From Pseudomonas sp. 31-12 (GTDB taxonomy: Bacteria; Pseudomonadota; Gammaproteobacteria; Pseudomonadales; Pseudomonadaceae), in contig NZ_CP029482.1 of the NCBI RefSeq assembly GCF_003151075.1, forward strand, positions 2,914,001-2,978,000: DNA of 64,000 nucleotides. Reading direction: 5' to 3'. Numbering within the stretch: the stretch's first letter is position 1; every line of letters begins with the position of its first letter. Positions 62,927 to 64,000 of this stretch are shown piece by piece. Below the pieces are notes generated by a model. That model searched no databases, was not told the origin of the DNA, and worked only from the letters and a program-made list of their open reading frames with translations. Position numbers and translations under genes: made by a program.

Positions 62927-64000
62927 ATGAGCCAGAGTCTCAGCCAGCTGCGTAAATTCGTTTCGCCTGAAATCATTTTCGGTGCCGGTTGCCGGCACAA
63001 CGTCGGCAACTGCGCCAAGACCTTCGGTGCCCGCAAGGTATTGGTGGTCAGCGACCCCGGTGTGATTGCCGCCGGTTGGGTGGCCGATGTCGAAGCCAGT
63101 CTGCAAGCCCAGGGCATCGATTACTTTCTGTATAGCGACGTTTCGCCCAACCCGCGGGTCGAGGAAGTCATGCTCGGCGCCGAGCTGTACAAGGAAAACC
63201 ATTGCGATGTGATCGTCGCGGTCGGCGGTGGCAGCCCGATGGATTGCGGCAAAGGCATCGGCATCGTCGTCGCCCACGGACGCAGCATCCTTGAGTTCGA
63301 AGGCGTCGATACCATCCGCGTGCCCAGCCCGCCGCTGATCCTGATTCCGACCACCGCCGGCACCTCGGCGGATGTCTCGCAGTTCGTGATCATTTCCAAC
63401 CAGCAAGAACGCATGAAGTTCTCCATCGTCAGCAAGGCCGTGGTGCCGGATGTGTCGCTGATCGACCCGGAAACCACCTTGAGCATGGACCCGTTCCTGT
63501 CGGCCTGTACCGGCATTGATGCGCTGGTGCATGCCATCGAAGCGTTCGTCTCCACCGGCCACGGGCCGTTGACCGACCCGCACGCGCTGGAAGCCATGCG
63601 CCTGATCAACGGCAACCTGGTGCAGATGATCGCCAACCCGACCGACATCGCCCTTCGCGAGAAGATCATGCTCGGCAGCATGCAGGCCGGCCTGGCGTTC
63701 TCCAACGCGATCCTCGGCGCGGTGCACGCGATGTCCCACAGCCTCGGCGGCTTTCTCGATTTGCCCCATGGCTTGTGCAACGCGGTGCTGGTGGAGCACG
63801 TGGTGGCGTTCAACTATAGCTCGGCGCCGGATCGCTTCAAGGTGATCGCCGAGACCTTCGGCATCGATTGCCGTGGCCTCAATCACCGGCAGATCTGCGG
63901 GCGTCTGGTCGAGCACCTGATCGCCCTGAAACATGCGATCGGCTTCCATGAAACCCTCGGTTTGCACGGGGTCAGTACCGCCGACATTCCGTTCCTGTCG
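62927..64000 (+). CDS. ercA: Iron-containing alcohol dehydrogenase ErcA (cut by window edge)
   Basis: 358 codons are visible from ATG 62927 with no stop; the full family length is about 387. Fe-ADH features: VAVGGGSPMDCGKGIGIVVA, PTTAGTSADVSQF, the metal-binding region AVHAMSHSLGGFLDLPHGLC NAVLVEHVVAFN with its histidines. In P. aeruginosa ercA (PA1991) lies after the pqq genes and is needed for normal induction of ethanol oxidation, acting more as a regulator than a catabolic enzyme. The next gene would be ercS, off the window. Confidence 0.94.
   Translation, partial: MSQSLSQLRKFVSPEIIFGAGCRHNVGNCAKTFGARKVLVVSDPGVIAAGWVADVEASLQAQGIDYFLYSDVSPNPRVEEVMLGAELYKENHCDVIVAVGGGSPMDCGKGIGIVVAHGRSILEFEGVDTIRVPSPPLILIPTTAGTSADVSQFVIISNQQERMKFSIVSKAVVPDVSLIDPETTLSMDPFLSACTGIDALVHAIEAFVSTGHGPLTDPHALEAMRLINGNLVQMIANPTDIALREKIMLGSMQAGLAFSNAILGAVHAMSHSLGGFLDLPHGLCNAVLVEHVVAFNYSSAPDRFKVIAETFGIDCRGLNHRQICGRLVEHLIALKHAIGFHETLGLHGVSTADIPFLS

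Overview
The window is a chromosomal segment of a fluorescent-group Pseudomonas (P. fluorescens / P. koreensis / P. putida-like). The evidence is high-GC coding DNA, hcnABC, the bkd operon with bkdR, the ped/exa/pqq alcohol-oxidation region in its usual Pseudomonas order, and many Pseudomonas REP/REPIN palindromes between genes. I see no tRNA, rRNA, CRISPR array, prophage or insertion sequence. Identifications come from reading the proteins and their order; no database search was run.

Left part (1-26 kb): a LysR regulator cut by the window edge; a DUF6124-type small protein with a structured leader; a LysR gene divergent from an aldo-keto reductase / SDR / SRPBCC operon; an OmpR-type two-component pair; a membrane protein followed by a 24-residue membrane peptide; the hydrogen cyanide synthase operon hcnABC with an ANR-like box and GGA motifs in its leader; a Kef-type K+ efflux antiporter; a LysR / binding protein / MFS organic-acid transport locus; an RcnB-like protein; a diguanylate cyclase; an FKBP; a D-cysteine desulfhydrase with divergent LysR; an RcnR/DmeR-type Ni/Co repressor with the DmeF efflux pump; and a cytochrome P450 divergent from an ArsR-type regulator.

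Middle part (25-38 kb): a radical-SAM / DUF4130 DNA-repair pair directly behind a perfect LexA box; ilvE; the branched-chain 2-oxoacid dehydrogenase operon bkdA1-bkdA2-bkdB-lpdV with divergent bkdR; a persulfide-dioxygenase-like hydrolase divergent from a TauE/SafE exporter; and a porin interrupted by an in-frame amber codon inside its signal peptide.

Right part (38-64 kb): the quinoprotein alcohol-oxidation island. It starts with the NosP-type FIST sensor and its multi-PAS hybrid kinase (NahK/ErcS'/PedS1) and the regulator ErbR/AgmR/PedR1. Next come the PQQ-associated CXXCW protein, an ABC exporter (permease, ATPase, beta-propeller, binding protein), a 40-residue peptide, the PedS2/PedR2 pair, a pentapeptide-repeat protein, the Ca-type dehydrogenase PedE, cytochrome c550 PedF, PedG, a SoxYZ-like carrier, a quinoprotein-relay metallohydrolase, the lanthanide-type dehydrogenase PedH, aldehyde dehydrogenase PedI, pqqA, pqqB, pqqC, pqqE (no pqqD) and ercA, cut by the right edge. 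Together these oxidise alcohols such as ethanol or 2-phenylethanol in the periplasm with PQQ, pass electrons to cytochrome c, oxidise the aldehyde further, make the cofactor, and choose between Ca and lanthanide enzymes. A short recurring motif of the type CTACTACC-N2-GGTACT lies upstream of several of these units and is a candidate shared regulator site.
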